Shown: positions 1 to 7,187, counted from the stretch's first letter. The stretch: 18,641 nt of DNA from JAGPKI01 sp052034135 (GCA_052034135.1 JBPOJC010000043.1:1-18641); one strand, 5' to 3'. Notes: generated from the letters alone by a model not told the origin. Numbers and translations: made by a program.

Positions 1-44
1 TGCTGATTACGAATCAGCTGCTCTACCAACTGAGCTACGTCGGC
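1..44 (-). tRNA. tRNA-Thr (anticodon CGT), partial
   Basis: The 5' half of a tRNA is visible on the minus strand. It has acceptor strand GCCGACG, a D-arm with the GCTCAGTTGGTAGAGC pattern, and an anticodon arm GCTGA-TTCGTAA-TCAGC, which gives anticodon CGT and reads the threonine codon ACG. The T-arm and 3' end lie beyond position 1, so CCA encoding cannot be judged. Only 8 bases separate it from the tRNA-Val gene upstream, so the two are probably one transcript processed into two tRNAs. Confidence 0.93.
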
Positions 45-52
45 AAAATCTC

Positions 53-124
53 TGGGCGGAACAGGGTTCGAACCTGTGACCCCTTCCGTGTGAGGGAAGT
101 GCTCTACCACTGAGCCACCCGCCC
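53..124 (-). tRNA. tRNA-Val (anticodon CAC)
   Basis: A complete cloverleaf can be read on the minus strand. Acceptor GGGCGGG pairs with TCCGCCC, with one G-T pair at the base. The D-arm is GCTCAGTGGTAGAGC, the anticodon arm CTTCC-CTCACAC-GGAAG gives anticodon CAC (codon GTG), and the T-arm carries GGTTCGAACC. The discriminator base is A and the next bases are GA, so CCA is not encoded and must be added by a nucleotidyltransferase. A TATACT-like -10 sequence at 140-145 could start the transcript, but no convincing -35 was found. Confidence 0.95.
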
Positions 125-291
125 ATATATTATAATATAAGTATATTAAACCAGTTTTTTATTTTTTTTCTTGAAGTAATTATAATAACATTTTTAATTT
201 TTAATTACAATTTTTCCAATTTTATTTAATAATTTCAAATATGTAGTAGAACTAAAACATGTTTGACCATATAAAATTGAGTTAAAAAAAA

Positions 292-500
292 CGGTAATTC
301 TTCGCTAACGCTCGTAATGACACCCACCCCCGTCACCCTGCGGGTGCCTATTTCATGGCGAAAAAGGACAAATCTGCGCCGTCACCCTGAGGAGCATCTT
401 TTCAGCGACGAAGGGTCTCCTTCTCTCCTCGTCATTCCATGAATTTCTTGGTCATTCCCGCGATTCTTCTTGTCATTCTTAGCGATTGCGGGAATCCAGA
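292..500. repeat. composite intergenic palindromic repeat, copy 1
   Basis: This degenerate composite begins with a TTCTTCGCTAACGCTCGTAA segment. A 40-base block at 381-420 follows, which recurs at 775-814 with one mismatch. It then has several GTCATTC words and an inverted repeat, ATTCCCGC (454-461) with GCGGGAAT (488-495). The end, GATTGCGGGAATCCA (484-498), is repeated at 832-846. Dispersed repeats of this general kind occur in many bacteria, probably as non-autonomous elements or REP-like sequences. No transposase or clear target-site duplication is visible. Confidence 0.75.
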
Positions 501-664
501 TTTTTTACTATATCATCTAATGAAAATGGAAACCCAGAATACTAAGGGTAGTTCCATGTTTCTACCTCATGCAAAATGTGTAAAAACAAACTCTCCATAT
601 ATGTAAGAGGGGTAAAAAAGACAATTCTGTCACTCTAAAATACAAAAAGATACAATTGATCTGG

Positions 665-847
665 ATCCCCGATAAAAGAGTTCGGGGATGACAGATACGG
701 AGATTCCTCAGTACGCGTGCGAAAAGACCGCACTTCGGAATGACGAAGAGGAGCGAGGGATGACACCCGCTCCCGTCACCCTGAGGAGCATCTTTACAGC
801 GACGAAGGGTCTCCTCTTTTTGCCTCCGACCGATTGCGGGAATCCAT
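665..847. repeat. composite intergenic palindromic repeat, copy 2
   Basis: This second copy of the composite opens with a perfect 8-bp hairpin, ATCCCCGA (665-672) with TCGGGGAT (682-689) around a 9-base loop. It continues with GATGACACCCGCTCCCGTCA and the 40-base block at 775-814 (one mismatch to 381-420), and ends in GATTGCGGGAATCCA at 832-846. The hairpin has no T-run after it, so it is not a standard intrinsic terminator. Order and orientation of the shared blocks match copy 1, so the two are tandem-like duplicates about 390 bases apart. Confidence 0.75.
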
Positions 848-964
848 TTACACTTCCATATAAACGAAAATCAATTAATGTAAAAACACAGCATTAATGG
901 AAACCACAGAAACACCAAAGAATCATGTATTTGAAATCTTTTGAATGAGGAGCATAATTTTATT

Positions 965-1822
965 ATGTCTATGTCTAAAAAGGCGTTTATTTTTGTTTTA
1001 CCATTTTTACTTGTACTATACGGCTGTAGCGCAAGAGATATAAAGGCAAACTCATTTTACATTGCTCTTCAGGGTATAAATCTTGATAAGCTCTCACAAT
1101 TAAATTATGACCTGATAATTATTGATTATTCTTATGATGGTTCAGAGGCAGTAGAATTAAAGAGTGAAGAAGTAAATAGGTTAAAGGAAAGTGGAAAGAA
1201 GGTTTTTTCCTATTTGAGTGTTGGTGAAGCTGAAGACTATAGATTTTATTGGAGGGATTCTTTTAAAGAAAATCCACCCTCTTGGCTACTTAATGAGAAT
1301 CCTAATTGGCCTGGTAATTACACAGTTGCATTCTGGGACGATGGCTGGCAAAAAATAGTATTTGAATATATTAATAGGATAGTAAAGGCTGGTTTTGATG
1401 GCATATGCATTGATAGGGTAGATGTTTACAAAGAATTTGCAGATGAAGACAAAGGTAAAGATTATCAAAAATTAATGATAGAATTTTTAAGGAAAATAAT
1501 AAAAAATCTAAATGATAAAAACCTCACGAGCTTTAAAATAATCTTAAATAATGGTGAGGAATTACCTTTAAAAGATTATGTTCTATTTAGAAATATATGT
1601 GGTCTCGTAGCAGAGTCCCTTTATACAGATGGATCAGGAAACATTAGGAGTGAGGAAGAAATCAAAGTAAGAGAAAAACCTTTAAGTCGTTTAAAACGTG
1701 CAGGTAAATGCGTTATGGTGATTGAATATTCAGTTAGCGAGTATAAACAATCTATTTTAAAGGAGCGAGCTGATAAGAAAAAGTTCTTAATTCAATTTCT
1801 TAATCCTTCACTATCGCTATAA
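965..1822 (+). CDS. GH114/TM1410-like secreted lipoprotein (putative glycoside hydrolase)
   Basis: The product is predicted to be a lipoprotein with a TIM-barrel domain of the TM1410/MJ1477 family, related to endo-alpha-1,4-polygalactosaminidases (GH114). The start at 965 is preferred because GAGGAG at 946-951 sits just upstream. An in-frame TTG at 941 would place that site inside the gene. From this start the protein has 285 residues, a hydrophobic signal and lipobox LYGC with the acylated Cys at 21. Family motifs visible are IIIDYSYDG (about 51-59), SYLSVGEAEDYRFYW (82-96) and GFDGICIDRVDVY with Asp145, Asp150 and Asp153, the likely active-site acids. It probably acts on polysaccharide outside the cytoplasm, but the substrate is unknown. 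Its stop codon abuts that of nth, which is convergent. It has no obvious operon partner. Confidence 0.85.
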   Translation: MSMSKKAFIFVLPFLLVLYGCSARDIKANSFYIALQGINLDKLSQLNYDLIIIDYSYDGSEAVELKSEEVNRLKESGKKVFSYLSVGEAEDYRFYWRDSFKENPPSWLLNENPNWPGNYTVAFWDDGWQKIVFEYINRIVKAGFDGICIDRVDVYKEFADEDKGKDYQKLMIEFLRKIIKNLNDKNLTSFKIILNNGEELPLKDYVLFRNICGLVAESLYTDGSGNIRSEEEIKVREKPLSRLKRAGKCVMVIEYSVSEYKQSILKERADKKKFLIQFLNPSLSL

Positions 1823-2476
1823 TTATCTGCTTTTTAATACATTTATCTTTTTACAGTAAGTCTCGATCTTACAGATTGAGCACTTTGGAGATATGGGAGT
1901 GCAAATGTTCTGCCCTAATGTTACAAGAAGTTTGTTAAATATTGTCCAATATTTTTTGGGTAATACTTTCATTAATGCAAGCTCTGTCTCCTCAGGATTT
2001 TTGGTTTTAACAAGCCCAATTCTATTTGAGATTCTGTGAACATGGGTATCTACCGCAATGTTTTTCATCCCAAAACCTTCAGATAATACAAGGTTTGCGG
2101 TCTTTCTTCCGACTCCTTTTAAGGAAAGGAGTTCTTCAAATGAAGGTGGGACTCTCCCATCATATTTTTCAATGATTTCTTTTGAGATATCCAGTATTTG
2201 TTGAGCTTTCCTATGATAAAACCCTACAGGGTAAATAGCCTTTTCAATCTCTTCTTTACTTAGTTTTACCATTTTATAGGGATTATCTGCAAGATTAAAT
2301 AATCTCTTAGAGGCTTTCAGTGTTACATCGTCCTTTGTTCGCAAGCTAAGCAAAGTTGAGATAAGGATTTTGTAAGGATCACCCTTATCCTCCGCTATTT
2401 TACTTACAACTGGCTCATTAAATTTAGCACATTCATTTTTAAGAATTTCAACAATTTTATCAATATCTTTTTCCAT
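1823..2476 (-). CDS. nth: endonuclease III (bifunctional DNA glycosylase/AP lyase)
   Basis: Endonuclease III removes oxidised pyrimidines and cleaves abasic sites in base excision repair. The 217-residue protein has normal family length. It shows the helix-hairpin-helix LKGVGRKTA with catalytic Lys125, and catalytic Asp143 in VDTHVHR, 18 residues later as in E. coli Nth. A C-terminal 4Fe-4S site uses Cys192, 199, 202 and 208 with C-X6-C-X2-C-X5-C spacing. The helical region near residue 41 reads LLSLRTKD where E. coli has LLSAQATD. The gene is divergent from the Fpg/Nei-type glycosylase across 50 bp, which puts two repair glycosylases side by side. It is convergent with the lipoprotein gene with no spacer. 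No strong Shine-Dalgarno is seen before the ATG at 2476, so initiation may be weak. Confidence 0.96.
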   Translation of the reverse strand: MEKDIDKIVEILKNECAKFNEPVVSKIAEDKGDPYKILISTLLSLRTKDDVTLKASKRLFNLADNPYKMVKLSKEEIEKAIYPVGFYHRKAQQILDISKEIIEKYDGRVPPSFEELLSLKGVGRKTANLVLSEGFGMKNIAVDTHVHRISNRIGLVKTKNPEETELALMKVLPKKYWTIFNKLLVTLGQNICTPISPKCSICKIETYCKKINVLKSR

Positions 2477-2478
2477 AG

Positions 2479-2487
2479 TGATATAAT
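2479..2487 (+). promoter_or_regulatory. extended -10 promoter for the Fpg/Nei-type glycosylase gene
   Basis: TGATATAAT is a perfect extended -10 element (TG, one base, TATAAT at 2482-2487). It lies in the 50-bp divergent region and overlaps the nth start region. No good -35 is visible, as is common for extended -10 promoters. Transcription would begin near 2494, leaving a leader of about 33 bases that contains AAAAGGAGG at 2507-2515. Confidence 0.5.
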
Positions 2488-2526
2488 TTTAGCAAAAGTT
2501 ATAAGTAAAAGGAGGCTTTATTAAAT

Positions 2527-3297
2527 ATGCCCGAATTACCTGATCTTACAGTTTTGATTGAAAATCTTATCGACCAAATTAAAGGTCTTAAAATAGTAAA
2601 AATCATAGAAATTGATAAGGGAAGCATTAAGGGAGATTTTCCTACGTATGAGAATCTTGGGAAAATAGAGGAAATTTCGAGAAGAGGTAAATACATAGTA
2701 ATCAAAACTGAAAAGATAACTTTTTATATTCATTTGATGTTAACCGGGAAAATCCACCTAACAAAAGATAGCTCAATTGATAGAAGTAGAGTAGAGTTTA
2801 AACTATCAAATGGTCTTAGCTTAATTGTTTCAGACAAAAGAAGGCTTGCATATATTAGTGCCAATCTAAATGATTTACCAAAAGGTATTGAGCCATTATC
2901 CCCATCCTTTACCTTTGAAAATTTTTCTAAACTAATGGAGAAAGGTAAAAGAAAAACTATTAAGTCATTCCTAATGGATCAGGATTTAATCGCAGGAATC
3001 GGAAATGCTTATAGCGATGAAATAATGTATGCAGCAAGTCTAAACCCTCTAAGAAAAATTGGTAGTCTAAATAATGGCGAAAAAGAGAGATTATACAATG
3101 CAATTATTGAGGTTTTAAAACAAGCAATTATAGAGGTTAAAGAAAAAATGGGAAAAGGGCTCGAACTTGACGAAGAGAGGCTATATTTGCAGGTTCACAA
3201 GAAGAAGGGTAAGATTTGCGCCTCCTGTGGTGGAATAATTGAAACAGTTCATGTTGACAATAAAGTTGCATACTATTGTCCAATCTGCCAGAAGTAA
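2527..3297 (+). CDS. Fpg/Nei family DNA glycosylase (formamidopyrimidine-DNA glycosylase-like)
   Basis: The product is a base-excision glycosylase/AP lyase. The 256-residue protein begins MPELPD, giving the N-terminal Pro nucleophile and Glu after Met removal. It has the conserved Lys55 in RRGKYI, and the helix-two-turn-helix region with DQDLIAGIGNAYSDE. A C-terminal zinc finger follows, ICASCGG then YYCPICQK with two CX2C pairs. Two positions differ from classical MutM: the finger arginine before the last CX2C appears to be Lys (VDNKVAYYC), and the Phe of the usual D-P-R-R-F-G motif is Leu (DKRRLA). Substrate preference may therefore differ from 8-oxoguanine, so no gene symbol is given. AAAAGGAGG at 2507-2515 supports the ATG at 2527. 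The gene is divergent from nth. Confidence 0.92.
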   Translation: MPELPDLTVLIENLIDQIKGLKIVKIIEIDKGSIKGDFPTYENLGKIEEISRRGKYIVIKTEKITFYIHLMLTGKIHLTKDSSIDRSRVEFKLSNGLSLIVSDKRRLAYISANLNDLPKGIEPLSPSFTFENFSKLMEKGKRKTIKSFLMDQDLIAGIGNAYSDEIMYAASLNPLRKIGSLNNGEKERLYNAIIEVLKQAIIEVKEKMGKGLELDEERLYLQVHKKKGKICASCGGIIETVHVDNKVAYYCPICQK

Positions 3298-3334
3298 TTG
3301 TTAGTCGTAAGGCACTACTACGCTTACTACATTG

Positions 3335-3372
3335 CTACTTTTAACTGAGTACTCCTTTGGAGTCAAAAGTAG
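3335..3372. other. nested inverted repeat downstream of the glycosylase gene
   Basis: CTACTTTT (3335-3342) pairs with AAAAGTAG (3365-3372), and within it ACTCC (3351-3355) pairs with GGAGT (3359-3363) around TTT. It sits 38 bases after the glycosylase stop. No T-run follows on either strand, so it is not a canonical intrinsic terminator. It may still act as a 3' stabilising hairpin or be a repeat remnant. The rest of 3298-3499 is AT-rich with no gene seen. Confidence 0.4.
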
Positions 3373-3499
3373 TAATAATTTAATTAAATAAACTGGAATA
3401 TCTTTTTAATGAGTTAACAAAATTTTAAAAATTTAAAAATTTGGACGTATAAAAAAATAGAACAGATCAATCTTTAATAGAAAATAGGACTTAATTAAA

Positions 3500-3718
3500 T
3501 TACATATTTAGAAATTCTAATAATTTAAAGACAAGCATTGCAGGCCAGACAAGAGCTTTAAAAAAACCTAATATACCTATCCAGAATGTGTTTGCCTGCT
3601 GGATATAATAGACAAATGCTCCAATAAAAGCTAATCCATAAACACTCATGTTAAAATTGTAATGTTCCATTTTCCTGCTTTCTTTGCACTCTTTAACGTT
3701 TAAGTCTTCACTATCCAT
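3500..3718 (-). CDS. small conserved-looking membrane protein of unknown function
   Basis: This 72-residue protein has a charged N-terminal tail (MDSEDLNVKE...) followed by two hydrophobic segments. These are about 24-42 (VYGLAFIGAFVYYIQQ) and 45-70 (TFWIGILGFFKALVWPAMLV), rich in Trp and Phe. I recall similar short Trp-rich proteins in various bacteria, but no function is known to me. Support for a real gene is strong: AGGAGG at 3725-3730 lies 6 bases before the ATG, and a near-consensus promoter at 3750-3777 lies just upstream. A 16-bp perfect palindrome spans the predicted start site, so expression is probably controlled by a repressor or activator. It is divergent from the DUF4153-like gene. 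Confidence 0.75.
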   Translation of the reverse strand: MDSEDLNVKECKESRKMEHYNFNMSVYGLAFIGAFVYYIQQANTFWIGILGFFKALVWPAMLVFKLLEFLNM

Positions 3719-3728
3719 ATCAATCCTC

Positions 3729-3744
3729 CTGAATAAATATTCAG
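3729..3744. promoter_or_regulatory. perfect palindromic operator candidate over the start site
   Basis: CTGAATA-AA-TATTCAG is a perfect 7+7 inverted repeat with a 2-base centre. It covers about +1 to +15 of the predicted transcript of the 72-residue protein and touches its ribosome-binding site. The two-base centre is too tight for an RNA hairpin loop, which favours a DNA site for a dimeric regulator. The TGAA...TTCA layout resembles ArsR/SmtB-type operators, but the regulator is not identified. Confidence 0.5.
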
Positions 3745-3749
3745 TGAAA

Positions 3750-3777
3750 ATAATATATTTTATTTGTTTTTTGTCAA
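3750..3777 (-). promoter_or_regulatory. sigma70-type promoter of the small membrane protein gene
   Basis: On the minus strand, TTGACA (3772-3777, perfect -35) is followed after 16 bases by TATTAT (3750-3755, 5 of 6 to the -10 consensus). Transcription would start near 3743, giving a leader of about 25 bases with AGGAGG. Confidence 0.7.
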
Positions 3778-3802
3778 AGAATTGTATAAATTGTATGCTT
3801 TT

Positions 3803-3838
3803 GAGACTCAGGATAATATTTATTAAATTTTGAGTCTC
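3803..3838. repeat. inverted repeat between divergent membrane-protein genes
   Basis: GAGACTCA (3803-3810) and TGAGTCTC (3831-3838) are perfect 8-bp arms separated by 20 AT-rich bases. The left arm with its preceding T is itself an odd palindrome, TGAG-A-CTCA, so the pair could be two operator half-sites or a cruciform. It lies about 36 bases upstream of the -35 of the DUF4153-like gene. Confidence 0.4.
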
Positions 3839-3873
3839 CTATTAGTTCGGAATTTATTTAGGTAAACTTAAGC

Positions 3874-3901
3874 TTGCGAATTTATCATTTTAATTTATAT
3901 T
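3874..3901 (+). promoter_or_regulatory. promoter candidate for the DUF4153-like gene
   Basis: TTGCGA (3874-3879, 4 of 6) is followed after 16 bases by TATATT (3896-3901, 5 of 6). Transcription would start near 3908, giving a leader of about 30 bases that contains AGAGGA at 3920-3925. Confidence 0.4.
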
Positions 3902-3937
3902 GATTTATATCGAAAGGGTAGAGGAAAATAAAGATTT

Positions 3938-5212
3938 ATGAAAGCTAAAATTCTTGATAACGAGAAAAATCCACATGCTTTGGAGTCTTTATATAGGACA
4001 AACCCGCAGGAATTCAAAAATGCGCTCCTCGAAATATATACTGAAAACCCTGATTCAGAGATCTTTAAAGTTTGGTATGAGAGATTATTCTTTGAAGATT
4101 CAATAGAAAATAAAATTGAAACAAAGAAAAGGAAAAGCAGTTATGACTTTTTCATTGTTTTGCTGTTTTGCATATTTGCGGGTTTATTAGTTAAGTTACC
4201 TGATTTCTTCAAATTTATTAAATATGACATATTTTATATCAGAAACTTATCTTTCTTTTTTCTACCATTCATTGCGATATATTATCTGATCAAAAAGAAA
4301 GCAAATTGGCGTCATTGGCTAATAATACTGCTACCAATTATATTATCTGCGGTGTATATAAATTTGCTTCCAGGAACAATGACCCCAAACAAGATGTCAG
4401 ATACATTTATTTTAGCTTGTATTCATTTGCCATTTTTCATATGGTTCATAAGTGGTCTTGGTTTTATACTTCCTGAATTAAAAAACATTGAAAAAAGAAT
4501 CGACTTTCTTAAATTAAACGGAGAAATTTTTGTTTACACAGCACTTATGATCGCAGGATTAATTGTATTAACTGGTTCTACATATTTACTATTTTCTGCA
4601 GGTGGGCTTGACGCAACTAAAGTATTGACCAAATGGGTATCACCAATCGGCATAGTATCATCTCCAATAGTAGCAATGAGTCTTGTTTATAATAACAAGA
4701 AGATTGTTAAATTGGCACCTCTTCTTTCAAGAATATTTGCTCCTTTATTTTCTATAACATTATTAGTATTTTTGGGCTTTATTTTTTCTCATATAAGAAA
4801 TCCTTTCCCGAACCGTGATTTTCTACTTTTCGTGAATCTTTTCCTTCTATTAGTTGTAGTGATTAGCACTTTAGTATTAATCCATAAAGTACCGAACCAA
4901 AAAATTAACTTCTTTGATTACAACAATTTTATCTTATTAATAGCCTCTTTCATTGTTGAAATATTTGCATCGGTTAATGTTTTGTTAAGACTTACTACCT
5001 TTGGTTTCACGCCCAACAGAGTAGCTTTAATAGGGTTGAATATTATTATTTTAATTCATCTCATAGGCATGATTGTTAATTATATTAAATGGTTTACAAA
5101 GAAGGTAGATAAATCTATGTGTCTTAAATTTGTAGCAAATTATATTCCAGTTTACTTCTACTGGTCAATATTTATAGTTTTTGTATTTCCCTGGATATTC
5201 TCACTGAGATAA
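3938..5212 (+). CDS. DUF4153-like polytopic membrane protein
   Basis: This 424-residue integral membrane protein has unknown function. Residues 1-67 are soluble and acidic/basic mixed, probably a cytoplasmic domain. About 11 hydrophobic segments follow from residue 68 to the C-terminus. The late segment containing FGFTPNRVALIGLN matches what I know of DUF4153/DUF4173 proteins, where a G-F-T-P-N-R motif precedes the last helices. No signal peptide, transporter motif or catalytic residue is recognisable. The ATG at 3938 is chosen because AGAGGA (3920-3925) lies 12 bases upstream and the ORF has no better internal start. It stands alone, divergent from the 72-residue protein and convergent with the methyltransferase, so it gives no operon clue to function. 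Confidence 0.8.
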   Translation: MKAKILDNEKNPHALESLYRTNPQEFKNALLEIYTENPDSEIFKVWYERLFFEDSIENKIETKKRKSSYDFFIVLLFCIFAGLLVKLPDFFKFIKYDIFYIRNLSFFFLPFIAIYYLIKKKANWRHWLIILLPIILSAVYINLLPGTMTPNKMSDTFILACIHLPFFIWFISGLGFILPELKNIEKRIDFLKLNGEIFVYTALMIAGLIVLTGSTYLLFSAGGLDATKVLTKWVSPIGIVSSPIVAMSLVYNNKKIVKLAPLLSRIFAPLFSITLLVFLGFIFSHIRNPFPNRDFLLFVNLFLLLVVVISTLVLIHKVPNQKINFFDYNNFILLIASFIVEIFASVNVLLRLTTFGFTPNRVALIGLNIIILIHLIGMIVNYIKWFTKKVDKSMCLKFVANYIPVYFYWSIFIVFVFPWIFSLR

Positions 5213-5229
5213 CATTAATATTTATTTAT

Positions 5230-5253
5230 CGCTTATAAAGCGCTTTTAATTTT
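5230..5253 (+). terminator. possible weak intrinsic terminator
   Basis: CGCTT-ATA-AAGCG (5230-5242) forms a 5-bp stem with a 3-base loop, followed by CTTTTAATTTT. It lies 17 bases after the DUF4153-like stop, in the convergent space before the methyltransferase stop. The stem is short and the T-tract is interrupted, so efficiency would be modest. Confidence 0.35.
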
Positions 5254-5897
5254 CATTTCAAATCTGCAACTAACACTCCAGCTAAAGGATGGACTTTGAT
5301 TATTTTTACTTCTGAATTTAGATCTTTGAAGCAGTTTGTTAAGTATTCTATTTTTGAAGGAAAATCTGTTACCTGATCATCATAAAATACTTCTTCGTAT
5401 TTGTCTTTATGCTTTTCAGGATCTTCGAAGAATATTATATCTCCTATTATTATTCTTCCTGGTTTTGTTATAAGTTTTGATAGTATTTTTATGCATTCTT
5501 TCTTGATATCATCTGGTAGGTGATGCATGGAGTATATTGCTACTATTTTTGTTATGTTGTAAGATGAAAGTTCTATTGTTTCTAATGGATTTTCGAATGG
5601 CCCAAATGTTAGTATTATATTTTTTACGTTTTCTTTTCTTGCTTTTACTTTTGCTTTTTCCAGACTCAGTTTACTTATATCTATCCCTATTACTTTTTTG
5701 CATATTTTTGATGCATTTATTATGAAATTACCAGTTCCACATCCTATATCCAATAAGATATCTTTGTTATTCAGGTTTAATTGTTCCAATACTATTTTAT
5801 CAATAATGCTCTTAATGGAACCCTCTTCATTATTTAGTTGTTCATTGAATTTGTAATCGAAGAGGTGGGAAAGATAGATTGGATCGTAATCAGGCAT
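5253..5897 (-). CDS. class I SAM-dependent methyltransferase
   Basis: The 214-residue protein has a Rossmann-fold methyltransferase core. Motif I is LLDIGCGTGNF (about 48-58), the acidic motif II is GIDIS with Asp73, and a motif IV-like IYSMHHLPDD follows (121-130). The C-terminal half has no added domain that names the substrate. The gene begins 5 bases after the stop of the M16 peptidase homologue and has no clear Shine-Dalgarno of its own, so it is probably translationally coupled and functionally linked to it. Together with the 35-codon ORF upstream, this suggests the methyl acceptor could be a peptide, which is inference. Small-molecule or ubiquinone/menaquinone-type methylation is equally compatible with the fold. 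Confidence 0.85.
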   Translation of the reverse strand: MPDYDPIYLSHLFDYKFNEQLNNEEGSIKSIIDKIVLEQLNLNNKDILLDIGCGTGNFIINASKICKKVIGIDISKLSLEKAKVKARKENVKNIILTFGPFENPLETIELSSYNITKIVAIYSMHHLPDDIKKECIKILSKLITKPGRIIIGDIIFFEDPEKHKDKYEEVFYDDQVTDFPSKIEYLTNCFKDLNSEVKIIKVHPLAGVLVADLK

Positions 5898-5902
5898 TTT
5901 AT

Positions 5903-7120
5903 TTAATTATAAATAACCACTGAAAGTTTATCTTCATTTAAGTATTTGTTGAAGAAATCTATCATATCTAAATATTTAATTCTTTTTATTTGTTGGATTA
6001 GTTCAATAGGTGAATATAGAGGTTTATCCAAAATAGAATTACTTATTACATAATTGGTAAGATTAGTAGGATTATCAAAATTCATCAAATGTCTCTCGCA
6101 AAATGCTTCTTTATAAACCTCAAATTCATCTTCTCTTAAAAAGTTCTGGATATTTTTGAGGCTTTCAAAGACCAAATCAATTGCTTTTGTTTTAAGATTT
6201 TTTTCAGATATTCCAAGATAAATAATAAAAATAGAAGTATCTATATAATGTTTGATTCTTGTATGAGTATCATAAACCAAGCCGTATTGTGTTCTTAAAA
6301 TTTTATATAAAATTGATTGGGGTATTTTTCCGAGAATAAAACCGCATAAATCTATAATAATATGCCTCGAGATTTTATTAGCTTTCTCGATGCGCGTTGC
6401 TATAGAAATTTCGGTTGTCCCAATAGGCACTTCTATATTTATTTTTTGTGGGTTATATAAAGGCAGTATTGCAACTTTTGGAAATTCGTTTTTACTAAAT
6501 ATTTGGTCTATTAAATTCAAATCAATGTCTTTTTCTTCAATATCTCCATAAAATACAATTACTTTTCTTCCATTTTTATAATATTTTTCATAGAACTCAT
6601 TATAATCTGAAAAGGTTAGAGATTTGCAGGTATCTGAAAATCCTAACTCTGTATGGCTTAGCTGATATTCTTTGCCATATAACGCATCATAAGTAGAATC
6701 CAACAAAAGATAGTAAGGATCTTCAGTGCTTTCATGTTGGATTGCAGCACCAGTTATAGCTTGCTTTTCATTCTCAAAATCAGTAATTGATAATGAATTT
6801 AATGAAAATAAAGATGCTAACGAGAGCATTGCTCTTTTTGAATAAGGTAATGTTGTTTTTATCCAATAATTACAAAACTCTCTTTCGACCATACCATTTG
6901 TTTCACTTATATAATTATATTTATCTATATTTATTGGTGAGTTAAGAACTGATCTATCGATTTCGTTTGTAAGCAAATGCTCGCATAAATGAGCTAATCC
7001 ATACTTTCCCATAGGTTCAAATCTCGAACCTGCAAAAATAGAGCTTTTAATATAAAAAGTATGTGCACCTTTTTGTTTAAGTAAGAAACAATTAGGATTT
7101 ATTTCTGAAATTTTAATCAC
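5903..7120 (-). CDS. M16 (pitrilysin/insulinase-type) peptidase homologue
   Basis: The 405-residue protein is the size of a full M16B subunit with two halves. The N-terminal half has the inverted zinc motif HLCEH (His44, Glu47, His48). The C-terminal half has the substrate-binding Arg/Tyr pair in LRTQYGLVY (Arg276, Tyr283), with the usual 7-residue spacing. The third zinc ligand is normally a Glu 77 residues after the second His, 7 residues after the E of an E-K pair. Here EKQAITGAA puts Ala125 at that place, so metal binding and activity are doubtful unless Glu130 or Glu133 substitutes. The start is GTG at 7120, supported by GAGGAAG at 7131-7137. No signal peptide is seen, so it is cytoplasmic. 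Relatives process peptides in RiPP clusters (AlbE/AlbF, PqqF), which fits the small ORF just upstream. Confidence 0.85.
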   Translation of the reverse strand: MIKISEINPNCFLLKQKGAHTFYIKSSIFAGSRFEPMGKYGLAHLCEHLLTNEIDRSVLNSPINIDKYNYISETNGMVEREFCNYWIKTTLPYSKRAMLSLASLFSLNSLSITDFENEKQAITGAAIQHESTEDPYYLLLDSTYDALYGKEYQLSHTELGFSDTCKSLTFSDYNEFYEKYYKNGRKVIVFYGDIEEKDIDLNLIDQIFSKNEFPKVAILPLYNPQKINIEVPIGTTEISIATRIEKANKISRHIIIDLCGFILGKIPQSILYKILRTQYGLVYDTHTRIKHYIDTSIFIIYLGISEKNLKTKAIDLVFESLKNIQNFLREDEFEVYKEAFCERHLMNFDNPTNLTNYVISNSILDKPLYSPIELIQQIKRIKYLDMIDFFNKYLNEDKLSVVIYN

Positions 7121-7187
7121 TTTAAATTCACTTCCTCAATTTTATTTTTTTCTTCGTTTCTTATTCTGCTCTGAATTTTACTATTTT

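Larger units (their letters stand above)
125..964. other. gene-free, repeat-bearing intergenic region
   Basis: No convincing gene lies between tRNA-Val and the lipoprotein gene. An open frame at 688-897 runs straight through repeat copies, has no family resemblance and is treated as spurious. The stretch consists of AT-rich spacer at 125-290, one composite repeat at about 292-500, spacer at 500-660, a second repeat with a hairpin at 665-847, and AT-rich sequence up to the lipoprotein ribosome-binding site. Its GC content rises locally in the repeat units, unlike the surrounding DNA. Confidence 0.75.

Noticed and set aside
292..847. CRISPR array
   Set aside because: Only two long degenerate copies with unequal spacing are present, with no short regular repeats or cas genes.
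688..897. A 69-codon open frame on the plus strand
   Set aside because: It runs through the composite repeat and its hairpin, has no ribosome-binding site and its translation follows the repeat blocks.
941..964. TTG start for the lipoprotein gene at 941
   Set aside because: The GAGGAG site at 946-951 would lie inside the gene, while the ATG at 965 follows it and gives a clean signal peptide.
3335..3372. Intrinsic terminator for the glycosylase gene
   Set aside because: The hairpin is real but no T-run follows on either strand.
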